From NCBI GenBank assembly GCA_002352145.1, contig DEHX01000091.1, positions 2,210 to 23,071 on the forward strand: a stretch of DNA of 20,862 nucleotides, given 5' to 3'. The notes under the pieces were generated by a model. The model was not told the origin of the DNA. It searched no databases and saw nothing but the letters and a program-made list of their open reading frames with translations. Below, one piece after another: positions 8,107 to 14,093 of this stretch. Made by a program: the position numbers and the translations under genes. Position 1 is the stretch's first letter, and each line of letters opens with the position of its first letter. This DNA is from Chitinophagaceae bacterium UBA2789 (GTDB taxonomy: Bacteria > Bacteroidota > Bacteroidia > Chitinophagales > Chitinophagaceae).

Positions 8107-10806
8107 TTATCCTCTTCCGCTGTTTTCAACATATCCTTTCAATTCATCATTGAATTCCTTTTGCTTAATAAGTTCCTCTAAAGGTATATGCATCCGATAT
8201 TGCCAGTAGTTTTTAGGGTTAGCCGGGTTATTTATGCGTTCCTCTTGAGGGTTCTCTCTCCTCAGGGTTTCACTCATACCCAGAATATCCTGTAACTGAA
8301 AGATACTCCACATAGCAGGCGAATAAAGGTGCTGCAATACAATAGCCCTGTTGATCCATGCTTCACAGAAATACGGAGCATCGCCCCACTGGCCCATCAC
8401 ATGATTATAGAACTGTTGTGTACGTTCCCTGTTTTCCTCCCACCATCCCCGAATGGTACTCATATCATGTGTTGATGGAGTTATAACAGATAGGTAAGGA
8501 GCATCATTGGGGTGAAAAAATTCTTTCTTTGGATCTTTCGGCATCCGCTGTATTTCCAAACTTAATATACCTAGCTGGCTCATTACATCAGGCACACAAT
8601 GAGGAACCATACCAAGATCCTCACCACATACCAGCATATTCGTTGCTTCTTTTAAAGCAGGTAGCTTATGCATGGCTTCTTTGAACCAAAAGTCATCCTG
8701 TCTGCGGAAAAAATAGTTTATAGAAAGTTCTTTGAATTTTTCCTGTATATGCGGGATAAGGTGTCTGAATGAAGAGGTTTTCTCCATGGAAATACGGAAA
8801 TGAAAATGCTCACCGGGTTTTTCCTCATCATCAAAAAGTATAACGTTAGAGATAAGATCATAAAGACCATCACGAATCCTGATATTCTCCGGTGATTCTT
8901 CAAGTGCTGCAAAATGCGACTCAACCTGTTTTTGAGTTTCAAACTTTAGTTCGAGGTCATACCCTCCAAAATCATTTGGAACGACATATTCCCCTTTCAC
9001 TCTTTCAGCGAGGTCACCAAACACCTCTGTAAGCACTTCATCGGTGATAAAGGGACGGCAATACCGCTGATAATCGAACCATATTCCTTTTTCGCCAAAC
9101 TCATTGATATGTACAGGCAAACAGGGAACAAATCGTCCCATTATACCCTGAACGGCATGGACCGGGATACTCCAAATCCTGAAGAATCCCAGAATATGAT
9201 CAATACGGAAAGCATCAAAATAGTTGCTCATTTGTTCAAACCGCTTTCGCCACCAGGTAAATCCGTCCTCCTGCATCTTTTTCCAGTTGTAGGTTGGAAA
9301 ACCCCAGTTTTGACCAACAGCAGTAAAATCATCAGGTGGTGCACCAGCCTGCCAGTTCATATTGTACAATTCCGGAGCTACCCATGCATCGCAACTATTC
9401 CGGGATATCCCAATTGGAATATCTCCTTTTAACACTATACCTTTTTTATGTGCATAGTCTGCCGCTTCTTTCAATTGAAGATGCAAATGGTATTGAACGA
9501 AAAGATAAAAACCAATTTCTTTATAAGAGGCTGACTTTGGGGAACAAAGTTTACTGATTTCCGATTTTTTATATACAGCGTTTGTTTTCCATTGCTCAAA
9601 GTTGGATGAACCATACTTGTCACGAAAAAAACAAAAGGCTGCAAATGACTCTAACCAGTATTCATTCTCTTTGTAAAACACTTTGAAGTCTTCAGATGCA
9701 AGACATTCCACACCCATGAAATTGTATAACTCCCGAAGCACAGAGAACTTATATTTCATCACTTCTTCATAATCCACAACTGAAAGGGTGTTTAGCTCCT
9801 CCTGTTTTTTCTTGAGAAGTTTCAACTGGCCTGCATATTCTTTTCCTGCGACTTTTTGCAAATTGATATAGATTGGGTGAAGTGCAAAAGCAGAAATAGC
9901 CCCGTAAGGATAGGAATCTAACCAGGTAAATGTTGACACAGTATTATTCACCGGCAACAACTGAATTAGTTTTAAGCCAGTTAGACGGGCCCAGTCAACA
10001 AGGAGTTTTATATCGTTGAATTCTCCTACACCAAAACCATTTTTGCTACGTAGACTAAATACAGGAATTGCTACACCTGATCCCTTCCATGTATTATTAG
10101 GTAATTGAACAAAGCCATCATGCAGAACTGTATACTTGCCTTTTGATGCGTCACTGTACAATAACCGGTTGTTACCTCCCTCGTATTGAACAAACTGCTT
10201 CTCTTTCACATTGTAAACGCCGAACTTATAGGCTAAAGGAAAGCTGGCTTCAGACAAATCCAGCTTTACTGTCCACCAATTTCCTTCTCTTGCTAAAAGT
10301 GAAGGTTTATCAGTATTCCAATCTCCAAGCTTACTGCCATTACCGCAAAGGCAAACTGCTTCTCCTTTTTTTAACAACGGTGCTTTCACTCTAAAAATAT
10401 GTGTTGCATGCTTGTCGGAGGAAGATTTGATTTTAGTTTCCGTAGACTTTAGCAACACTTTTTCAAATGGAGCAGTAAAAAATGCGTTCTCATATTCACC
10501 AGCATGATTCCAAGTATCAACAAAATGTACTTCAGTAATTTCTTTTCCGACTGCCTCTCCGGTCCTGTCATTACCCCATTCATTCAATAATTCACCTTCT
10601 TCATTCTTCAGCACATATTTGTATTGGAAACTTTTCTCAAAATTCTTTCGTTTTACATCCAGGCTTACCGTCCAGAATTCATCATTTAAATAAACAAGGG
10701 GAATGGCTTTGGTCATATCATTATTACCAAGCTCTTCAATATTACCTGTCAGCCAAAGGCTTTGGCCATACTTAGTATGAAATCGTAAATAAAACTGGAG
10801 TTTCAT
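8107..10806 (-). CDS. malQ: 4-alpha-glucanotransferase, DPE2-like, two CBM20
   Basis: An 899-residue GH77 disproportionating enzyme that transfers glucosyl or maltosyl units between alpha-1,4-glucans. Two starch-binding CBM20-like domains come first (about residues 1-105 and 134-230, each with WLTGN.EELG- or LCGNGSKLGDW-type starts). The catalytic domain follows from about 240 to 880. Active-site residues are D536 in FRIDHILGF (nucleophile), E729 in CGEDLG (acid/base) and D781 in STHDMS. The nucleophile and acid/base are 193 residues apart, against 47-48 in Thermus amylomaltase and E. coli MalQ, so about 145 residues are inserted. The same insertion and tandem CBM20 domains define plant DPE2, which uses maltose and a polyglucan acceptor. 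No signal peptide, so it is cytosolic. First gene of a pair with the epimerase. Confidence 0.93.
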   Translation of the reverse strand: MKLQFYLRFHTKYGQSLWLTGNIEELGNNDMTKAIPLVYLNDEFWTVSLDVKRKNFEKSFQYKYVLKNEEGELLNEWGNDRTGEAVGKEITEVHFVDTWNHAGEYENAFFTAPFEKVLLKSTETKIKSSSDKHATHIFRVKAPLLKKGEAVCLCGNGSKLGDWNTDKPSLLAREGNWWTVKLDLSEASFPLAYKFGVYNVKEKQFVQYEGGNNRLLYSDASKGKYTVLHDGFVQLPNNTWKGSGVAIPVFSLRSKNGFGVGEFNDIKLLVDWARLTGLKLIQLLPVNNTVSTFTWLDSYPYGAISAFALHPIYINLQKVAGKEYAGQLKLLKKKQEELNTLSVVDYEEVMKYKFSVLRELYNFMGVECLASEDFKVFYKENEYWLESFAAFCFFRDKYGSSNFEQWKTNAVYKKSEISKLCSPKSASYKEIGFYLFVQYHLHLQLKEAADYAHKKGIVLKGDIPIGISRNSCDAWVAPELYNMNWQAGAPPDDFTAVGQNWGFPTYNWKKMQEDGFTWWRKRFEQMSNYFDAFRIDHILGFFRIWSIPVHAVQGIMGRFVPCLPVHINEFGEKGIWFDYQRYCRPFITDEVLTEVFGDLAERVKGEYVVPNDFGGYDLELKFETQKQVESHFAALEESPENIRIRDGLYDLISNVILFDDEEKPGEHFHFRISMEKTSSFRHLIPHIQEKFKELSINYFFRRQDDFWFKEAMHKLPALKEATNMLVCGEDLGMVPHCVPDVMSQLGILSLEIQRMPKDPKKEFFHPNDAPYLSVITPSTHDMSTIRGWWEENRERTQQFYNHVMGQWGDAPYFCEAWINRAIVLQHLYSPAMWSIFQLQDILGMSETLRRENPQEERINNPANPKNYWQYRMHIPLEELIKQKEFNDELKGYVENSGRG

Positions 10807-10863
10807 CGCAATCGTTCGTTAGTTCAGTAAAGATTCGATTTGTGTTTTAAGGACACATTACTA

Positions 10864-10871
10864 CGAAAGTA
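10864..10871 (-). promoter_or_regulatory. Candidate -7 box for malQ
   Basis: The minus strand reads TACTTTCG, seven of eight positions of TAnnTTTG, 57 bases upstream of the malQ ATG. No clear TTTG lies at -33. It is in the 129-base divergent gap shared with the membrane-protein gene at 10936, for which TACTTTTA at 10892-10899 (plus strand) is an equally imperfect candidate. Confidence 0.35.
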
Positions 10872-10935
10872 GAAAAAACTGGCAAGGTTTGTACTTTTAT
10901 TTGCCTTTTTTTGCCAAAATAGTCGGCGCAAATCC

Positions 10936-11454
10936 ATGAATATTAATTACAAAAGCTGGAAAATGCTATTCCTTTTCTGCCTGGGACTTTTCCTGGGCAC
11001 AGCTTTTTGCATGAAATGGATGGAGAAAGACCTGCTTCAGGACAACCGGTTGTTTACAGTCATAGGGCTTGAAATAACCTACCCTCAGGAAAAAGTATAT
11101 ACCATCCTTTCCGGCCTAGATAACAAAACAAGGACGATACTTCAATATCACCTGTACTTTGATTTTGTTTTTATGTCAGGAGTTTTCCCGGGTATTGCTG
11201 CTTTGTGTATGATGGCAAGATTTAAGTCAACCCATAGAAATTACCGAAAAATTCTGCTGGCAGCGGCAGTTTCCCAAATCGTTGCCTGGTTATGCGATAT
11301 TATTGAAAACAATCTCCTGCTTTCATGGGTAGCAGACCCTGAAAGAATCAGGATGTTTGATGAATTTCATCTGATTGTTTGGGTCAAATGGATTCTGGCG
11401 ATACTAGGATTTATCTTATCGATACCAGTCGTTTTCAAAACGAGAACCCGGTAA
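10936..11454 (+). CDS. Multi-pass membrane protein, unknown function
   Basis: I do not recognise the family. The 172-residue protein has about four hydrophobic segments, near residues 9-27, 73-93, 105-125 and 146-165. Between the first two is a loop of about 45 residues (including EKDLLQDNRLFTVIGLEITY). Notable sequence in the second half is LYFDFVFMSGVFPGIAAL and WLCDIIENNLLLSW, with acidic residues inside or next to membrane segments. The C-terminus ends in basic residues (KTRTR), suggesting a cytoplasmic tail. It stands divergent from malQ and is followed by a separate promoter, so it is probably its own unit. Codon use and length look normal for a real gene. Confidence 0.7.
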   Translation: MNINYKSWKMLFLFCLGLFLGTAFCMKWMEKDLLQDNRLFTVIGLEITYPQEKVYTILSGLDNKTRTILQYHLYFDFVFMSGVFPGIAALCMMARFKSTHRNYRKILLAAAVSQIVAWLCDIIENNLLLSWVADPERIRMFDEFHLIVWVKWILAILGFILSIPVVFKTRTR

Positions 11455-11464
11455 AATCTCATTT

Positions 11465-11493
11465 TTTGATTTAATCCCACGACCTTACTTTTG
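11465..11493 (+). promoter_or_regulatory. Bacteroidota-type promoter for the 51-residue protein gene
   Basis: TTTG at 11465-11468 and a perfect TAnnTTTG (TACTTTTG) at 11486-11493, separated by 17 bases. The start site would be near 11499, giving a leader of about 12 nt before the ATG at 11511. This is one of the clearest promoters in the window and supports the short gene downstream. Confidence 0.75.
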
Positions 11494-11510
11494 TGCAAAA
11501 TTTGAATCCA

Positions 11511-11666
11511 ATGGAGCAAACAAAAAAATACAAGGGTCTTTGGTGGCTTGTTTTTCTTGCCTCTACAGCAGCATTGCTTTTTGCTATTTATTCACACTGG
11601 GAATGGTTAACACTTATTCTACCCTTTCAGACAACAGCTTTTGTAAAGGCCATGGATATAATGTAA
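11511..11666 (+). CDS. 51-residue membrane protein, unknown function
   Basis: A small gene that ordinary length cut-offs would miss. It starts MEQTKKYKGLWWLVFLASTA, continues with one clear hydrophobic segment (about residues 10-27), then SHWEWLTLILPF, which may dip into or re-cross the membrane, and ends FVKAMDIM. The positive KKYK before the first helix predicts an N-in orientation. Support for a real gene is a perfect promoter ending 17 bases before the ATG, a rho-independent terminator 22 bases after the stop, and a tidy Trp/aromatic-rich sequence with no rare-codon stretches. I cannot assign a function; small stress or respiratory-complex membrane peptides are possible by analogy only. 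Confidence 0.7.
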   Translation: MEQTKKYKGLWWLVFLASTAALLFAIYSHWEWLTLILPFQTTAFVKAMDIM

Positions 11667-11687
11667 TTGCAGCCTAGAAAATATGCG

Positions 11688-11714
11688 GCCCGGTTTTAAT
11701 CGGGCTTTTTTTTT
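11688..11714 (+). terminator. Rho-independent terminator after the 51-residue protein gene
   Basis: GCCCG (11688-11692) pairs with CGGGC (11701-11705) around an 8-base loop, followed by nine T residues (11706-11714). It lies 22 bases after the stop codon. Confidence 0.85.
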
Positions 11715-11771
11715 GATGTGGCATATTACTTGTTGGAAAAATGCATTCTTCATACTAAAAAACGAACTACT

Positions 11772-12179
11772 ATGAGAAAACTTTTATTGAACCTTGCGGC
11801 ATTGCTTTTATTCGGATCTTCAATCAATTACTGTTCAGCGGCAGTGATTCCATCCACCATAAGCAGTACAAATCCCGACCCGGCCACAGTTAAGGCAGCC
11901 ATTGAAAACTTTAAAAGCCTTCCCCGCAAAGAGAGAAAAGAAAGAGTCAAACTGGCAAAAAAAGAAATAAAAGCATTCAATGCGGCTAAGAAAGCAGGCA
12001 AAGAAGCTGATACAAATACACTGTTGCTGGTTATTTTGGCAATACTGCTTCCGCCATTGGCCGTATATCTTCATCAGGGTGAGATAAACAACAAATTCTG
12101 GATTAGCTTGCTGTTAACGCTTCTTTTTTGGCTTCCGGGTGTTATTTATGCCCTGATTGTCATTTTAGGCAACGGATAA
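11772..12179 (+). CDS. YqaE/Pmp3 family membrane protein with signal peptide
   Basis: A 135-residue protein. I chose the ATG at 11772 over the in-frame GTG at 11718 because it begins a proper signal peptide, MRKLLLNLAALLLFGSSINY, cleaved near residue 23. A linker of about 55 residues follows, very basic in its second half (PRKERKERVKLAKKEIK, about 51-67). The C-terminal 53 residues are a complete YqaE/Pmp3 (UPF0057) domain: two membrane helices (about 83-101 and 109-131), with ILLPPLAVYL and WLPGVIYALIVIL as hallmarks. Stand-alone Pmp3/YqaE proteins are about 50-60 residues and are linked to membrane potential and salt stress in yeast and plants. The N-terminal half is an added module of unknown role. 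It has its own terminator. Confidence 0.85.
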   Translation: MRKLLLNLAALLLFGSSINYCSAAVIPSTISSTNPDPATVKAAIENFKSLPRKERKERVKLAKKEIKAFNAAKKAGKEADTNTLLLVILAILLPPLAVYLHQGEINNKFWISLLLTLLFWLPGVIYALIVILGNG

Positions 12180-12200
12180 AGTTCCCCGTATTTGTACAGA

Positions 12201-12231
12201 AAGCCTGTTTCATACGAGACAGGCTTTTTTT
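12201..12231 (+). terminator. Rho-independent terminator after the YqaE-family gene
   Basis: An 11-bp stem, 12201-12211 with 12216-12226, containing one G-U pair, closes a 4-base ATAC loop and runs into seven T residues (12225-12231). It lies 21 bases after the stop codon. Confidence 0.88.
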
Positions 12232-12285
12232 GTGAGGAACTGTTATGTATATTTAGCTACAACAAACCGTTAAACCAACAACAAA

Positions 12286-12912
12286 ATGAAACTGTTTTAC
12301 ATTTCATTATTTGCTTTCCTTGTATCCTGCAACACCAATAGGAAGCCCGGTGCAAATAATGATCCCGGCTCCATCAATGACAAGGATAGTAATACCGTTT
12401 CAGCGAATAAAACAAAGACCGAGAGTACTATAATACCCGGATCACCGCTGGCAGAAAAAATAAACACCATCCTTGGGTCAATGAATGAAAGTGCTGCCTG
12501 GCATGTATTAAATGATAAAGAAGCCAGGTGGATCAGCGGACAATTTGAGTATTTCATTGCTCCTAAAAGAAAAGACAATCCTGATTATCCCTATATAGCA
12601 TCAGGTGATTTTGACGGAGATAAGCGGCCTGATCTTGCAGCTGTAGTTACTGACAGTACCCGGGTAAATTACCAACTTGTAATTATAAGTGACTTAGACA
12701 GCAGCAAAAAAATAAAGTATTGGAAAGAAGATATAATGGAAGATGCCGCCATTTCCACAGCACCCAAAGGTTATATAGAAGGAACATTAAATGAAAAAGT
12801 CAAGAAAGTGAAATTAGAATCGGAAGCAATTCATGTAGAGTATTTTGAAAAAGCTTCTTTTATTATTTACTGGGATGGTAAATCATTTAAACGTATACAA
12901 CAAGGAGATTAA
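12286..12912 (+). CDS. Putative lipoprotein with FG-GAP-like calcium loop
   Basis: A 208-residue envelope protein. The N-terminus MKLFYISLFAFLVSC ends in a lipobox with Cys15. A low-complexity Asn/Asp/Ser/Lys linker (about 16-48) follows, then a globular part. The motif GDFDGDKRPDLAAVV (107-121) places D108, D110, D112 and D116 like the calcium loop of an FG-GAP/VCBS repeat, but only one such repeat is seen. This suggests a single blade-like unit rather than a full propeller. The C-terminus is IIYWDGKSFKRIQQGD. I do not know its function. It is followed after 26 bases by another lipoprotein gene on the same strand, so the two are probably one transcript. A weak promoter-like TATATTTA lies at 12248-12255. 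Confidence 0.75.
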   Translation: MKLFYISLFAFLVSCNTNRKPGANNDPGSINDKDSNTVSANKTKTESTIIPGSPLAEKINTILGSMNESAAWHVLNDKEARWISGQFEYFIAPKRKDNPDYPYIASGDFDGDKRPDLAAVVTDSTRVNYQLVIISDLDSSKKIKYWKEDIMEDAAISTAPKGYIEGTLNEKVKKVKLESEAIHVEYFEKASFIIYWDGKSFKRIQQGD

Positions 12913-12938
12913 TTATTAATCACAAAACCAACCAAAAA

Positions 12939-13220
12939 ATGAAGAAAATTATAACTGTGTTTTCAGTTGTTGCACTTTTATCAGCTTGCAGTGGTGCAGG
13001 AAGCAGTGGTTCCGACCTCGCCAAAGAAGTATGCGATTGCTATCAAAAAGCCAATGGAATGAATGCTTCAGACCCTAACAGGGCTAAGGCACAGGCTGAT
13101 TGCATGGCTTCTCAAGGTATTGCCTGGAACAAAATAAAAGACAATCAAAAAGAAGCAGACGAGTTTAATAAAATCATCGGGGACTGCGGAAAAGAACTGA
13201 TAAAAAAGAGTGTTCAATAA
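12939..13220 (+). CDS. Small cysteine-containing lipoprotein, unknown function
   Basis: A 93-residue protein with signal sequence MKKIITVFSVVALLSAC and lipidated Cys17. A short Gly/Ser linker is followed by a mostly helical domain with four more cysteines: C32 and C34 (VCDCYQKANG), C55 (QADCMASQG) and C83 (IGDCGKELIKK). An even number of cysteines in an exported domain suggests two disulfide bonds holding a small helical hairpin. I do not recognise a named family. It lies 26 bases after the preceding lipoprotein gene and ends inside the bidirectional terminator shared with rplT. Confidence 0.75.
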   Translation: MKKIITVFSVVALLSACSGAGSSGSDLAKEVCDCYQKANGMNASDPNRAKAQADCMASQGIAWNKIKDNQKEADEFNKIIGDCGKELIKKSVQ

Positions 13221-13256
13221 AATGAAAAGTCCTGCGTTGCAGGACTTTTCATTTTA
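13218..13256. terminator. Bidirectional terminator between small lipoprotein and rplT
   Basis: A perfect 18-bp inverted repeat (13218-13235 and 13239-13256) with a 3-base GTT loop. The core AGTCCTGC is flanked by A/T-rich sequence, so both strands end in a T-rich run. The left arm begins with the TAA stop codon of the lipoprotein gene (13218-13220). The rplT stop lies 13 bases beyond the right arm. Confidence 0.92.
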
Positions 13257-13269
13257 TATTGTTATCGGA

Positions 13270-13614
13270 CTATTTCACAGAATCAACCAGGCTTTTGAAT
13301 GTTTCCGGATTGTTCATGGCCAGATCAGCCAGAACTTTACGATCCAGCTCAATTCCTTTTTTCTGAAGTTTGTTGATGAACTCAGAATAAGTCAACCCTT
13401 CTGCTCTTACAGCAGCATTAATACGGGCAATCCAAAGGGAACGGTATTCTCTTTTCTTGAGTTTACGGCCTACAAACATGTAGGTCATCCCCTTTTCTAC
13501 AACGTTCTTGGCTACCGTTAAGACATTCTTACGTTTACCATAGAAACCTTTGGCTTGTTTTAATATTTTTTTGCGGCGGGCTTTTGAAGCCACTGCATTT
13601 TTTGAACGAGGCAT
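13270..13614 (-). CDS. rplT: 50S ribosomal protein L20 (bL20)
   Basis: A 114-residue protein with the expected length and sequence of bL20: start MPRSKNAVASKARRKKILKQ, then AKGFYGKRKN, the RSLWIARINAAVRAEGLTYS block and a C-terminal DLAMNNPETFKSLV. L20 binds 23S rRNA early in 50S assembly, and in several bacteria also represses its own operon by binding a leader mRNA. Here it is the second gene of an rpmI-rplT unit, 50 bases after rpmI. No key element is missing. Confidence 0.98.
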   Translation of the reverse strand: MPRSKNAVASKARRKKILKQAKGFYGKRKNVLTVAKNVVEKGMTYMFVGRKLKKREYRSLWIARINAAVRAEGLTYSEFINKLQKKGIELDRKVLADLAMNNPETFKSLVDSVK

Positions 13615-13664
13615 ATTGTAATTAGTTTAGAGTTAAAAGAAAATGTACAAAATGTAAGCAGGGC

Positions 13665-13862
13665 TTATTTCAGCCTGAGCAGACGTTTTACAAAATCAAC
13701 ATGAGATTTTGCTACTGTTCCGTCTAATCGCATGTTACGCTTACGTTTTTTTGATTTTTTGGTCAGAATGTGACGCTTAAAACTCTTCTGATGCATGATC
13801 TTTCCAGTAGCCGTTACTTTAAAGCGTTTTTTGGCACTGGAGTTTGTTTTTACTTTAGGCAT
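13665..13862 (-). CDS. rpmI: 50S ribosomal protein L35 (bL35)
   Basis: A 65-residue, highly basic protein matching bL35: start MPKVKTNSSAKKRFKVTATG, middle SFKRHILTKKSKKRKR, end VKRLLRLK. It is a late-assembling 50S protein. The gene is preceded by a structured leader of about 130 nt and a consensus promoter instead of by infC, which is its usual upstream neighbour. It is followed by rplT. Confidence 0.98.
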   Translation of the reverse strand: MPKVKTNSSAKKRFKVTATGKIMHQKSFKRHILTKKSKKRKRNMRLDGTVAKSHVDFVKRLLRLK

Positions 13863-13996
13863 TTTACCCAGTATTTAATATTACACCCTTGAGGCATTCC
13901 CCACCGGGGGACCTTTTTCGAACCTCTTCAGGCAATCTTTGCTCCTTTGGATTGTTTTATCCGGAGACAAAACAAGAACTACCGTTTTTCAAACGG
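13863..13996 (-). promoter_or_regulatory. Structured 5' leader of rpmI-rplT, candidate L20 leader
   Basis: The transcript from the rpmI promoter would carry about 130 nt before the ATG, far longer than the leaders of about 12-36 nt at other clear promoters here. Three hairpins can be drawn. The first, 13982-13996, has a 6-bp stem CCGTTT/AAACGG. The second, 13952-13958 with 13969-13975, has a 7-bp stem. The third is TCCCC/GGGGA at 13898-13911, enclosed by GAGG/CCTC (13891-13894 with 13923-13926). Autoregulatory L20 or L35 leaders are known before this gene pair in other phyla; I cannot match this one to a described class. No convincing coding sequence lies in it. Confidence 0.5.
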
Positions 13997-14000
13997 AGTG

Positions 14001-14031
14001 CAAAGATAAGGTTGAACAGCCTATTGACAAA
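14001..14031 (-). promoter_or_regulatory. Bacteroidota-type promoter for rpmI-rplT
   Basis: The minus strand has TTTG at 14031-14028 and a perfect TAnnTTTG (TATCTTTG) at 14008-14001 with a 19-base spacer, the best full promoter in the window. The start site would be near 13995-13998, directly at the base of the first leader hairpin. It begins 9 bases after the metalloprotease terminator. Confidence 0.85.
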
Positions 14032-14039
14032 GCTCCTGC

Positions 14040-14074
14040 AAAGAAAAAGGGAATGCCTGAAAGACATCCCCTTT
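14040..14074 (-). terminator. Rho-independent terminator after the metalloprotease gene
   Basis: On the minus strand a 12-bp stem with two G-U pairs (14074-14063 with 14057-14046) closes a 5-base loop and is followed by TTTTTCTTT. It lies about 20 bases after the protease stop codon and just before the rpmI promoter. Confidence 0.8.
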
Positions 14075-14093
14075 CCTGAAGAAAATAGAAGCC

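Noticed and set aside
11718..11771. GTG start 18 codons upstream of the YqaE-family gene
   Set aside because: The added residues are not a signal peptide, and the ATG at 11772 begins a canonical one. The GTG is only 4 bases after the preceding terminator T-tract.
12229..12255. Promoter for the FG-GAP-like lipoprotein (TTTG plus TATATTTA)
   Set aside because: The -7 box has one mismatch and the spacer is only 15 bases, with the TTTG being part of the preceding terminator. It is too weak to list as a feature.
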